From the NCBI GenBank assembly GCA_015499995.1, contig JADNRV010000010.1:491989-555988 (forward strand): a DNA stretch of 64,000 nucleotides, written 5' to 3'. Position 1 is the first letter of the stretch. Each line of letters begins with the position of its first letter. Shown piece after piece: positions 36,354 through 46,913 of this stretch. The translations under genes were made by a program, and so were the position numbers. Source of the DNA: Flammula alnicola. Taxonomy: Eukaryota; Basidiomycota; Agaricomycetes; Agaricales; Strophariaceae. The notes beneath the pieces are model-generated. The model was not told the DNA's origin. It made no database searches and saw nothing but the letters and a program-made list of their open reading frames with translations.

Positions 36354-38113
36354 CTAGTCTACTTCTAAAACTGTACCACGCTGCACACTTCCCCATCCTA
36401 ATGAAAAATAAAAGGAATTCAACTACAACATTCATGTATGCTTCAAACGAATAATACTGACCAACAAGCCGCCAATGCTTCTCGATACGACGCGAGAGAG
36501 CCACTTTCTCTCCGACTTCTGTACAAGCAGGTGACGTCAGCTGGATCTTGGCCAGATCAGCCTTGACGCTGAGCACTCGTCCTCCGGTAGAAGTTGAGCC
36601 AATGTTGATCAGCAAAAGCTCGTTCTTGGCGAGTTTCGCAACTTTTGTTTGCTTCTTATCCTCTGTCTTCACACCAAGCAAACGACGGAGGAGGAATAAG
36701 CTGATCTCTAGTTCTGTGAGATGACAATGTTATTTCCAGACCTCTTCACGCAGAGAAAAAAGTTAGACTCACCACTGTAAATTTTTGGCAATTTCCCAAC
36801 GGCGCCGAGTACTTGCCCGACCAAACGATCGGCTCTGCATAGCGTAGGATCGATCCTAGTTCCAACACCAATAAGGCCTCCTGGAACAGCAAACGATAGC
36901 AGGTTGTTCTCGGCATGGAGGGACATGATCCTGCTGAAAATGGGTTTGCACTTGTTACGGCCTGCGCTGTCTTTCGTGACGATGCCCGGACGGATTTCCA
37001 CTTCCAGTCCAATTCTCAGAACACCCGTCAGGATGGAACCACCAGCAACACCTCCCTTGAGCTCATCCACCTCTGCACCAGGTTTGTTGACGTCGAAAGA
37101 GCGGATGACGATCAGACGCGGATCGGAGAGGAAATCACGGACGGGGATGGGGATGCGTTTGACGATGTATTCGTTGACAGCGTCAATGTTGTACTTCAAC
37201 TGAGCAGATATAGGGACGATAGGTGATGATTCGGCCACAGTTCCTAGAATGCATGATCAGCCAAAATAACCAGATAAAAAGGTGCATAAAACGTGCCTTT
37301 TACGAAGGCTACTATACTCTTCTGATGCTCAAGTGCCTGCGCCTCCTTGATAAGATCGACCTTGTTTTGCAGAATTATGATATTCTCCAACTTCATGATT
37401 TCTACGGCGGCAAGATGTTCAGATGTTTGCGGTTGTGGGCAGGTTTCGTTTCCTGCAATCAGGAGCAGCGCGGCGTCCATGACAGCGGCTCCGTTCAACA
37501 TCGTGGCCATTAAAATATCGTGACCAGGGCAATCGACGAACGAGACATGGCGGACGAGTTTCATTCTGTGACCGCATCCAGGACGCTCGCACGGTGGACT
37601 ATCCTCCTTACTGGAGGGATAAGATCGGTAGCAGCCCGGCCGTGGACAGGCTTCATTTTCGCATTTGTAGATCTTCGGATAGATTAGATGATCGCAAAAC
37701 TTTTTGGAGATTCACAGAGACGTACTTTGGCATTGGCGTATCCTAGCTTAATCGTAATATTTCTGACGAGCTCGTTCTTGAATCTGACAGTCATTACTCC
37801 AGAGATAGCTTTTACAACCGTCGACTTTCCGTGCGCGACATGGCCGATGGTTCCTGCGATCAAAGTTAAGATAAATTCGTAGATTTCAGGGCATCTTCCT
37901 CACCCAGATTTATAGTGGCCTGTAAACGATCAGGTCAGTATCCTCGATTCAAAGAAAACCATTACACACTTGTTTTGAGATAACCTCCGGAGAGAGAGGT
38001 GTTAACTTCGTCGGGTCTATCTCAACCACCGGAATATCTTCTATCTCATCTTCTTCTTCCTCCTCCGATTCTGAATCTTCTTCGTGCTTTTTCAGCGTCT
38101 CGTCGCCTGGCAT
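36354..38113 (-). CDS. GCD11: Translation initiation factor eIF2, gamma subunit
   Basis: This is the GTPase of the eIF2 heterotrimer, which delivers initiator Met-tRNA to the 40S subunit in the cytosol. It starts [20 protein letters not shown] with an acidic head. The G domain has the P-loop GHVAHGKST, then DCPGH (G3) and NKVD (G4). A zinc knuckle is inserted ([11 protein letters not shown] and CERPGC). Domain II and III signatures are [45 protein letters not shown] and [14 protein letters not shown]. The last short exon ends GTVLEVD with TAG at 36354-36356. An in-frame TTG at 38134 precedes the ATG, but ATG at 38113 is the natural start. Many introns of about 50 bp. Confidence 0.95.
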
Positions 38114-38734
38114 TTTGGGAGGGGTAGAAATCAAGGTAGATGGCTTCTATCAGGACAAAGTCTATTACACAATGTGACTCAAAATTATAAGCGGAGACTT
38201 AATTTTGTAAGACTCCGCTGACGGCGTGCTGCTGATCTTGCTTCCAACCACCATCCTTAGTTGTGTTTATTCCATGCACCCATCATCGTGGACTTGCCCA
38301 GCAGCGCATATGATATATAAAGTGCACATTCACTGGTGCATATGCATGTGGCACAACGGCGATTATTTTTCACCAAATTCTTCGTGAATTCTCGGATGCT
38401 ATCTGGTTTGAAATGGCACACAAGTTGCATTGAGCGCTGACACTGACATCGTCATTTGGTTACATTCTCGACAATGTCATCGTGGAAGCCCCGCACCTTG
38501 CCACGATCCCACCGTAAAATGATTAACACGCAGTCTGCAGAGGTGCATAATAGATTCATAGAGCCACATGATCACTACTTATATCGGAGTCCATTGCCTT
38601 GTGGAAGAAATAAAGGTACACATCTTGTGTCACTTCTCCATTTCAAAGGGTGTGGTGAAAGGCTTTGGGAGAAAAAGATTTAGACCAACCACAATCACTG
38701 AAAACCACAATCGCTAAATAGTCATATCAAGAAA
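38114..38734. other. Divergent intergenic region, about 620 bp
   Basis: This lies upstream of eIF2 gamma (minus) and of the small gene at 38735 (plus). It holds no supportable coding frame. The sequence TATGATATATAAAG near 38309-38322 is TATA-like, but it is too far from either ATG to assign. Confidence 0.4.
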
Positions 38735-39311
38735 ATGCAGCAACCAGAATGTTCGTGCTCGCTTTCATTCTAAGCCTGATTTGCTACTTACAGATCTTAC
38801 TCGTTTGCTCTAGATGATACGATATTTCCGTCTAAAGTGACGGGATTGCCCCCGTCTCCTACCATAGAGAACCCTGGAAGGGTGAATGTCGCGTACTGAA
38901 ACCCACGAAGCTCTTTTCTAATATGTAGTTCTTAGGTCTTCCCAAGGGATGATCCAGCCAAAGGTGCATACCCCATTGCCTGGCTTTCACGAACGTTATT
39001 CATCAGTCTTATTATCAGCCTCTGTCGTCTCACCCAGGCAAACAACGCCTATCCAGTACGTGGGAAATCCATTCCTGATGAATAACGCGTTGGACAAACT
39101 CGACCACGCGTTCGGGGAAGTCATTACGATTTTGGAGCAGGAAAATCGGTCTCAAGATCGCGAAGAGATAGGAAATGGACTTTTGCACAAGTTCAAGAGC
39201 TGGAGAGATGAGTTGGAGAGGTTGCGGCTTGGGGAGGAAGCCTTGAAATCGGAGACCATCATTGACGAACCAGGGCCGGCCGAGCGAGAGGGCGGTATGT
39301 TCACTGATTGA
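38735..39311 (+). CDS. Unknown 146-residue protein with coiled-coil C-terminus
   Basis: Four exons join in phase to 441 nt through introns of 39, 54 and 43 bp (38755-38793, 38882-38935, 38995-39037). The protein begins MQQPECSSYSFALDD, continues TIFPSKVTGLPPSPTIENPG and VFPRDDPAKGAYPIAWLSRT. It then has a charged helical part (NNALDKLDHAFGEVITILEQ, FKSWRDELERLRLGEEALK) likely to form a coiled coil, and ends REGGMFTD. The joins remove every in-frame stop, which supports the model. The 39 bp intron is at the lower limit for basidiomycetes, so the first exon is the weakest part. I do not recognise the family. Confidence 0.55.
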
Positions 39312-40253
39312 TCGATGTTTAAGAGTCGGGAAAATGCAAAATATGTCCCACCACCTATGTCATTCCACGACAACACCGACTTCTATCAAATTCGATCGAA
39401 ACTCACAATTCCATTCACGGTTATACAATTCTCTTCGCGGGATTTTCACGCGGCACTTGACATTTGACATACAGCTCGACCATTCATGTCGTCACAGTCT
39501 GTTACATTCCTATCATCTACGCCATTCTGCTTATCTCCAGAAGAAGGTTCTTTCATCTTGGTCGGTGCTACGTTCTGCTTACCTGCCTGAGGGATGTTTT
39601 TCTTCTTGACTATTTCATATGAAGATTTTTCATGTTTTTTTATCGACCAGAATGTGGGGAATACCAACTGGTCGACCTTCCTTTTGGGGTATTCCAAGGA
39701 GAACGTCAAAAGTACTACTTGTCAGTTTTGGTAAGTTTCTTCCCTTGCCTGTCAAGTTTTTGTTACTGCTATGTCGATAACTTGCGACATCGAAATTTTA
39801 AAAGGACACGCAGTCACTAGTCATCGCCCATCTTCTATCGCAAAAAGTTGGGTACTGGCTCGTCTCGAAATGATTCACGCTACTCTCAGCTTTTTCAAAT
39901 AGGCAATCTACCATTCCAATCACTGAACTAAAGTCCGGGGTCCGTTCCTTTATCTGAAATTTCCTAACAGGGTGTGGCGATTGGCCGGTCGAGGCTTCGA
40001 GCAAACTACTCATTCCACAATTTCAATTACATACAGGGGGAATGAAGCATGCATAAGAACACTGCATCTTGGCAACAGAAACGACACCTGTGGCAGGGAG
40101 AAAATCCCTTCTGGAATGTGTTCAGGGCTCCATTTCGTGCTTCATATAAGATCTCGAGGGATAGTATACTGAAAGGACTAAAGTAACCCTTCTCTCCTTC
40201 CACGCTCTTTTTGCGCTTCTGAACTCCACTGGCCTGTGCCTAACTCTCTCAGC
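39312..40253. other. Intergenic region, 940 bp, at the left edge of the terpene cluster
   Basis: Short plus-strand frames (for example 39632-39820) could be exon fragments, but no chain is convincing. A TATAAG at about 40145-40150 stands roughly 105 bp before the terpene synthase ATG and may be its TATA element. Confidence 0.4.
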
Positions 40254-41650
40254 ATGTCGGAAGAGCAATACCGAATCCCTGACCTTCTTCACGACTGGCC
40301 TTGGACTCGTCGTCTGAGCCCCTACTACACTGATGCGAAGCGGGACTCCAGTGGCTGGGTTACATCCTTTCATCCCTTTGATCGACAAGGGCAGAGCGCT
40401 TTCGATGCCTGTGATCTCAGTACGTCTTCGTCCTTTTCGAATCAAGCTCTGAATCTCACCTCAAGTTGTGTCTCGTTGCAGATCTTCTCGCCAGTCTTAC
40501 GTATTCCAACAGAGGAAAAGGTAAGCATATCCAGCGTCATACACCATATCTCGGAATCCCATTTGAGTTCAGACTTCATTCGCCTGGGATGCGACCTCAT
40601 GAACTTTTATTTTGTATACGACGAATACACCGACGTCGCCGACCCATCCGCCGCCGAAAATTTGGCGAAAACAGTCATAGAAGCAATGAAATATCCCAAT
40701 GCATCGTCTTCAAACACACCGCATCTTCTGGCGGATATGACACGGCAGTGGGTGCTTATTCGCGGATGTATACTCTTTGTGGAATCTAAGGTATTGTTTT
40801 CCAGGTTCTGGGAGCGAGCAAAAGAATTAGCTGCACCAGGATCCCCTTGCTTCGACCACTTTATCGCGACTTCAGATACATATCTTCGGGCAGTGGTCCA
40901 AGAGGCTCATGATAGGGTTCATCAATGGGTGCGGCCTTTGGATGACTACATGAATCTCCGCAGAGACACATGTGGCGCACGACCGACTCTCGTTCTTATC
41001 GAGTTCGGCCTTGACCTTCCCGAAGTCGCCACCTCCCATCCATCGATCGTATCCCTTACGGAGAGGGCGGTAGACCTCATCATCCTTGTCAACGTAAGTT
41101 GTTGATAGCACGTCACGTCGCTGGATTACATTTCATTTGTATCTAGGACATGCACTCCTATGTCCGCGAAATATCTTGCGGTCTAGCCTATCACAACATC
41201 ATCACGGTCATCATGCACGAGCACAGTTTAGATCTTCAAGGGGCTCTCGACTGGCTTGGTGTCTATGCCGACGGTGTCGTTTCGCGATTCTTCTGTGACC
41301 TTCAGCGCATCCCTTCATGGGGCTGCGATGTCGACAAAAGAGTGCAAGTGTACATCGACGGTCTGGGTCAGTGGGTCCGGGGCAACGACGACTGGAGTTG
41401 TGAGGGGAAAAGGTACCACGGGAACGATGGAATGAAGATCAAGGAGACGCGTCTCATCAGCATACGGCCTAGGAGAATAAATTATCTCAAACCCGAGAGG
41501 AGCGTCGTATCAGATGCTGATAAACCTGAGCCCCGCCGGGCTAGTCGCCTCAAATTGATACAACAGCAACTGTGCGCATGGTGGCCTTTATTTTCCGGGA
41601 GGATATTAATGAGGAAGATCCTCAGACGGTTCACCGCAGTAAAGTTTTAG
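40254..41650 (+). CDS. Sesquiterpene synthase 1 (class I terpene cyclase)
   Basis: This cyclises farnesyl diphosphate to a sesquiterpene in the cytosol. Five exons (40254-40419, 40482-40520, 40573-40747, 40805-41093, 41147-41650) sum to 390 residues. The start MSEEQYRIPDLLHDWPWTRR matches the family. The aspartate-rich motif is DEYTD, in FYFVYDEYTDVADP, and the second metal site is NDMHSYVRE, an intact NSE triad (N, S, E). RQFWERAKEL is created by splicing the third intron. KRYHGNDG near the end supplies the RY pair that senses the diphosphate. The C-terminal tail (about 45 residues after KETRLISIRP) is longer than usual and basic, ending FTAVKF. Product cannot be told from sequence alone. 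It is more diverged from the family consensus than synthase 2 in this window. Confidence 0.9.
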
Positions 41651-42593
41651 ACCGTAGGTTTCGAAGTTGATGCACAGACCCATTCTAATTTAGCACGTAG
41701 GATGTCTAGTCCTTTCGAAATGCATATTCGGAGGGAACTTCACAAGGAGACAAAAGGTATCGTTGGCAAGTTACCCACTCTTAGTAGATTGCGAACCTTT
41801 TTTCGATACTTATTACGCTAGTAAAACCTGTTTTTACTAGACGACATTAATGCTCTGGGTTCTCTTGAGGTCTCAAATTTGCTCAGTAATACATATCATT
41901 TTTCTGCCAAAAGACGACGGGCCGGATTTCCCGATGCCTTTGACCGCAGCGCACAAGGCGACAGAGATCGAAATCCATAACAGAACTCGGATGGTGCACG
42001 CCTTGAATCGAAGACTGAAATTAGACGCCCGGATGCCATCATTTCTTATTTGTCATCATGACAAATAAGAAATGGGAAAAAAGGGCGCTAAACAAAACGA
42101 TGGTCATTCTGACCTGGAAAGGACTTCTGAAAGATGAAGCCGAACTACCGGAAGACTGGATAAATACAAACGGGGTTTTAGGGGTATCGAGCTGCGAGAG
42201 GATGATAGAAGAGGGCGCAACAGGTACCCTCGCTCTCTGACATTTGTACTACTACAGCATTTATCGCCCCACTAACTAGTCCATATTCTAATCCGAATCT
42301 CTCGCGCATCTCGAGCAAGCCATAAGTTTCCCTCAAGACCCAGGCTTTCGATCAGCGTATAATGTGCAGACACAGTGATAAGCAAGTCTTACTATTTACA
42401 TGCATCTATCCCTTTTGCCCTCACGATTTTTTTGCAAAGCAGTAAAATAAATACGACATCATGATTGCCCATTGTTATGAGATCATCTAATTTATTCCTA
42501 CATTCACCTCCACCCTGATGTATCTTACAAAATAGGAACCGTGCCCAGGCGCCCACAAAAATTACAAGCGAGATGGAGTTTTGACAATAGATA
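41651..42593. other. Convergent intergenic region, 940 bp, with a perfect hairpin
   Basis: This lies between the tail ends of synthase 1 and the seven-helix gene. The strongest feature is the perfect inverted repeat at 42040-42074, listed separately. Short frames on both sides of it are not convincing genes. Confidence 0.45.
42040..42074. repeat. Perfect 16-bp inverted repeat with 3-nt loop
   Basis: CATTTCTTATTTGTCA is followed by the loop TCA and then TGACAAATAAGAAATG, which is its exact reverse complement. The 35 bp unit lies between two convergent genes, so it could form a stem in either transcript's 3' end or be a footprint of a mobile element. Confidence 0.75.
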
Positions 42594-43938
42594 TCAGACC
42601 GATGTATCCTTCTCGAGGTGTCCCTTTGAACCTGTAACATCGCTCGATACCAACGACGTTCCTGTACGAGTGGCTGACTGATGTGTGGCAAAGGCCATCG
42701 GTTTTAGCACATAATTTGTGGTGCCAGGACCTCCCAATGTTGATGTACCAACGTGACGGCCGCCATATGCTTCTGTTCCTTCCGATGTGAGGCCACGACT
42801 GACCGCCAGCATGATGAACGCCGGACAGATACCCTGAGGTTGGTATAGTCAGGATTTATGTCATGGGGCCCGACGATAGCGGAGAATAATTCCTACCATA
42901 ATTTGCGGCATGCAGTCCATAGGAATATACAGCGCATTGAGGCCGTCCAGTCCATCGTCGGGGGCAAGTTGGAACAGGATAAACTCGATCATTTTACTAA
43001 TAGACATGAACATGCCGGATTCGAGGATGAGAAGAATGACAGATCGATATCGAGTTTGAGACGGGCCAAAGGACATTGCGCCCAGACTTCGTGAGAGGTA
43101 CCTGCGGTGGACCAGTCAGAGGACATCTATAAAATACAGGAAAATATTGCTAACCAGATTCTTCCAGCCGTCAGAAGGGTAACGATAATATTTGTAACCA
43201 TAGACACGGAGAGCATAGCCTGCGCCCACCGTATAGAGGCGGTTTCGTAAGGGTCAGGCGTAAAGTAGCGTCCTATGGCTCCGTATCCAGAGACTAGTCC
43301 ATAATAATGTGAGTCTCTGGCAATCGTTCGCCTTGAATCAATTGGAACTTACTTGCTGTTCCAAGCACCATGATGACAGGGAGTGCAACTACATAGTAGT
43401 TCTTATTCCACACCATGAAACAGCGCCAGACAATAATCATGTCACCGAGCACAATCTGTGTAAGTCTTGTCAGTAATAGAGGATATCTAGCTGCTCGAGG
43501 TGCTCACCAGAGAAACATAGAGCATATCCTTAGAACGATTAAGTGGGGTCGCGATATTTGCAAGGTATAGGATGGCTCCTCCGTCATCGTTGACGTGGAC
43601 GACGAACGCCTGGATGAGTCGGTCCAAGACAAGAGATATGTGTGAAGTCGCCAGGACATACCTGCTCTCAGAACTGGTTATATCTTTGTGCACGGGATGG
43701 GTTATGAGGAACTTACATGAGGAGGAGTGCAGCAACCGGAAAATAATTTCGAACAACTTCCCGACGATTCGAGAGGGATAAAATCCAAATTATTATCACG
43801 ACAGTAAAGGCGCCTAGTGGACCATTTTAGTATTAGCGCTTGTAGTAGGAGACATTCATTCTACGTACCCCAGAACGCCGAGGCCAACCAGCCGCCAATG
43901 AGGTACGCTTTGTCAATTGGGAAATTCGGTAATGCCAT
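42594..43938 (-). CDS. Seven-helix integral membrane protein, function unknown
   Basis: Several exons give a protein of roughly 330 residues with seven hydrophobic segments: LIGGWLASAFWG, FTVVIIIWILSL, then further segments with YVSLVSIVLGDMIIVWRCFM, YYVVALPVIMVLGTASG, AQAMLSVSMVTNIIVTLLTA and YRSVILLILESGMFMSI. The final one is near PQIMGICPAFIMLAVSRG. The soluble C-terminus is Ser/Thr/Gly-rich. The motif DMIIVWRCFMVW resembles the third-helix region of a large agaricomycete-specific family often annotated as hypothetical or GPCR-like. A receptor role is an inference from topology only. It sits between the first terpene synthase and the giant inverted repeat. Confidence 0.75.
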
Positions 43939-44384
43939 GACGGGGAAGTGAAACTGAATTCACTGTTACAGTTGAAGTCAAGGAAAAGCGGCACAGCAAA
44001 GCTCGCGGAGGTGCTGACTTAAGTATGGCCTCATTGCCGTGTTGACCCTGCTATCACTGCTACTCTAACATTGATGCATGATGTTTCATTACTTGGTATA
44101 TAAACATCACAATACACTGAGTTTGACATGTTATTGACGGAGCAGGATACTTACTATGGACGTACTAGACGGCTTAACCAAAGCTGTTCAAGTAGTAAGG
44201 AGCGTTTCAGAATCGCCCTCTCAATCGCCGTTTCATCAGGCGCCCAGCGCCGAGATGGTCGAGAACCCGAGGGGTAGCTTAATCGATATCTTGGTCAAGG
44301 GCTATTCTCAATGGGGTTTCACTGACGCTTCTCGTCTTTGAAAGATGATCAAAATGTGGCGGAGTGCTGAGAATGCAGTCACTT
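43939..44384. other. Intergenic region with a short open frame, left flank of the inverted repeat
   Basis: A plus-strand frame of 61 codons (44156-44341, MDVLDGLTKAVQVV...) starts about 50 bp after a TATATAAA sequence (about 44097-44104). It may be a small gene divergent from the seven-helix gene, or chance. It ends 43 bp before the inverted repeat begins. Confidence 0.3.
44379..44384 (+). repeat. Left copy of 6-bp target-site duplication TCACTT
   Basis: TCACTT directly abuts the outer end of the left arm. The same six bases directly follow the right arm at 46859-46864. A direct repeat flanking an inverted-repeat element is the usual mark of transposase-mediated insertion. Confidence 0.65.
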
Positions 44385-46858
44385 CCACCTATGGTTACCC
44401 GTTACCCTGTCCTGTTAGAGATGGTCACATATATTGTGACCACCTCTAACTGGACGGGATATGAGGCCCCTGGGCCTCCTGCTAGAAACCTTGGATAAAC
44501 CGTCCTGGGAACTTGGTAAGTATCCCTGTCCCTTCCCTCTCTTCCCAGGCTCTCATCACGTCCGCATCGGGAAGGTGGTGCCTTCGGCGGCGTCACGGGC
44601 GTGTGCCCATCACTGTCCCATGCCAAATGCGGACGCGCGTTGGTGCGCGCGCGCGCTCGCTATCCGCAACGACGAGCATCGTTATTCCACCGTTTCCCCT
44701 TCGTTTCCCTTGGTTTCTCTTCACTAGAGCAACATAATTAAGCTATATAGCAGTAATATAGAGTCAATAACATGTAGATAGTCCCTATAATAGTACAAAT
44801 GCATGTATAGATATATATGATGATGACCACCACCACTATCCACTCATAGGGTGACTCCCAGACACCCGGAAAGGTCAGGATATTTATTATTATAGTGTCT
44901 GAGCAAGGGGGACATAGCTATAAGGTAGGGAGATGACCAGAACATATATATTCAAGGGGTGTAATATACATCACATTGCTATGATCATTGTCACATTCCA
45001 GAGTTTCCTATACCTCTATTTGAAGCATGAGCATAGTGTAGAATACATGTGAGACATATATGAGTATCTAACATCGCTATTTTTGGGGTATGAGGAGTAC
45101 TACTGCCTGATACCCTCCCAAAGCATATATTTTACTGTAGAGGTACCAGGTCAATATAAGCAAATATTATTGGATAAAACAGCAGTGGTAGATGCCTAGA
45201 ATATACCTATGCATTCATATTATGGGCGCCTTAAAGGGAGGATGAGATATGAAAGGGGGGAGGAGGAGGTGTATACATCATCAGTCATCACACCATATCT
45301 CTATCATTTCTGATGATATATGGTATCTGAGAGGTGTTACATGTACTAGGGCATACCCTAAGCTCGTCTTATATGTACCAGATACTTTATAGATGCTTTG
45401 GTGAAATGATATAAAGATAAGGAGTAGGGGTGTCCAAAAAGTGCGAAATCTGTCTCCTGTGACATAAGTTTTCCAGTTAAAAATATTCTGAAGAGGTAGA
45501 TATATAGCTATGAGTAACCTCTATCGATTGCAAGAAAATTTAGAGAAATTGAGTGGCTGTAGCACGAGAGATCAATTCAAAGGTCGAAATACAGTGAACA
45601 GAGATACATAGCCAAACTATGATCAAAACCGGTCACTTTGCATGTACCTCTCTATGTGGCCTTTCCCCATCTCCTGAAATACATACTCACTCAATTTCTC
45701 TAAATTTTCTTGCAATCGATAGAGGTTACTCATAGCTATATATCTACCTCTTCAGAATATTTTTAACTGGAAAACTTATGTCACAGGAGACAGATTTCGC
45801 ACTTTTTGGACACCCCTACTCCTTATCTTTATATCATTTCACCAAAGCATCTATAAAGTATCTGGTACATATAAGACGAGCTTAGGGTATGCCCTAGTAC
45901 ATGTAACACCTCTCAGATACCATATATCATCAGAAATGATAGAGATATGGTGTGATGACTGATGATGTATACACCTCCTCCTCCCCCCTTTCATATCTCA
46001 TCCTCCCTTTAAGGCGCCCATAATATGAATGCATAGGTATATTCTAGGCATCTACCACTGCTGTTTTATCCAATAATATTTGCTTATATTGACCTGGTAC
46101 CTCTACAGTAAAATATATGCTTTGGGAGGGTATCAGGCAGTAGTACTCCTCATACCCCAAAAATAGCGATGTTAGATACTCATATATGTCTCACATGTAT
46201 TCTACACTATGCTCATGCTTCAAATAGAGGTATAGGAAACTCTGGAATGTGACAATGATCATAGCAATGTGATGTATATTACACCCCTTGAATATATATG
46301 TTCTGGTCATCTCCCTACCTTATAGCTATGTCCCCCTTGCTCAGACACTATAATAATAAATATCCTGACCTTTCCGGGTGTCTGGGAGTCACCCTATGAG
46401 TGGATAGTGGTGGTGGTCATCATCATATATATCTATACATGCATTTGTACTATTATAGGGACTATCTACATGTTATTGACTCTATATTACTGCTATATAG
46501 CTTAATTATGTTGCTCTAGTGAAGAGAAACCAAGGGAAACGAAGGGGAAACGGTGGAATAACGATGCTCGTCGTTGCGGATAGCGAGCGCGCGCGCGCAC
46601 CAACGCGCGTCCGCATTTGGCATGGGACAGTGATGGGCACACGCCCGTGACGCCGCCGAAGGCACCACCTTCCCGATGCGGACGTGATGAGAGCCTGGGA
46701 AGAGAGGGAAGGGACAGGGATACTTACCAAGTTCCCAGGACGGTTTATCCAAGGTTTCTAGCAGGAGGCCCAGGGGCCTCATATCCCGTCCAGTTAGAGG
46801 TGGTCACAATATATGTGACCATCTCTAACAGGACAGGGTAACGGGTAACCATAGGTGG
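44385..46858. mobile_element. Foldback-type element: giant 1171-bp inverted repeat
   Basis: The left arm (44385-45555) and right arm (45688-46858) are reverse complements; every stretch I compared matches, and paired positions always sum to 91243, so there is no net indel. The spacer is 132 bp (45556-45687). Outer ends read CCACCTATGGTTACCC and its complement. Just inside each end is a 16-bp near-palindrome (GTTAGAGATGGTCACA and its partner, one mismatch). Each arm also carries GCGCGCGCGC. The paired frames of 74 and 88 codons are mirror copies with no domain, so the element has no transposase and would need one in trans. It is flanked by TCACTT direct repeats. Superfamily is unknown; a 6 bp duplication does not fit the common 2, 3, 8 or 9 bp classes. 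Confidence 0.85.
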
Positions 46859-46864
46859 TCACTT
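46859..46864 (+). repeat. Right copy of 6-bp target-site duplication TCACTT
   Basis: It directly follows the outer end of the right arm and matches the copy at 44379-44384. Confidence 0.65.
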
Positions 46865-46913
46865 TAGTCTCGTACCAATCACGTCCACATCGTGGACGGT
46901 CTTGTACTAAAGT
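46861..46913. repeat. Nested hairpin just outside the inverted repeat
   Basis: ACTTTAGT (46861-46868) pairs with ACTAAAGT (46906-46913), and inside it CGTCCAC (46882-46888) pairs with GTGGACG (46892-46898). It overlaps the right target-site duplication, so it was either part of the insertion site or belongs to a second small element. Confidence 0.45.

Noticed and set aside
44461..46841. Mirror-image frames of 74 and 88 codons in the inverted-repeat arms
   Set aside because: They have no domain or codon signature and exist twice only because the arms are copies.
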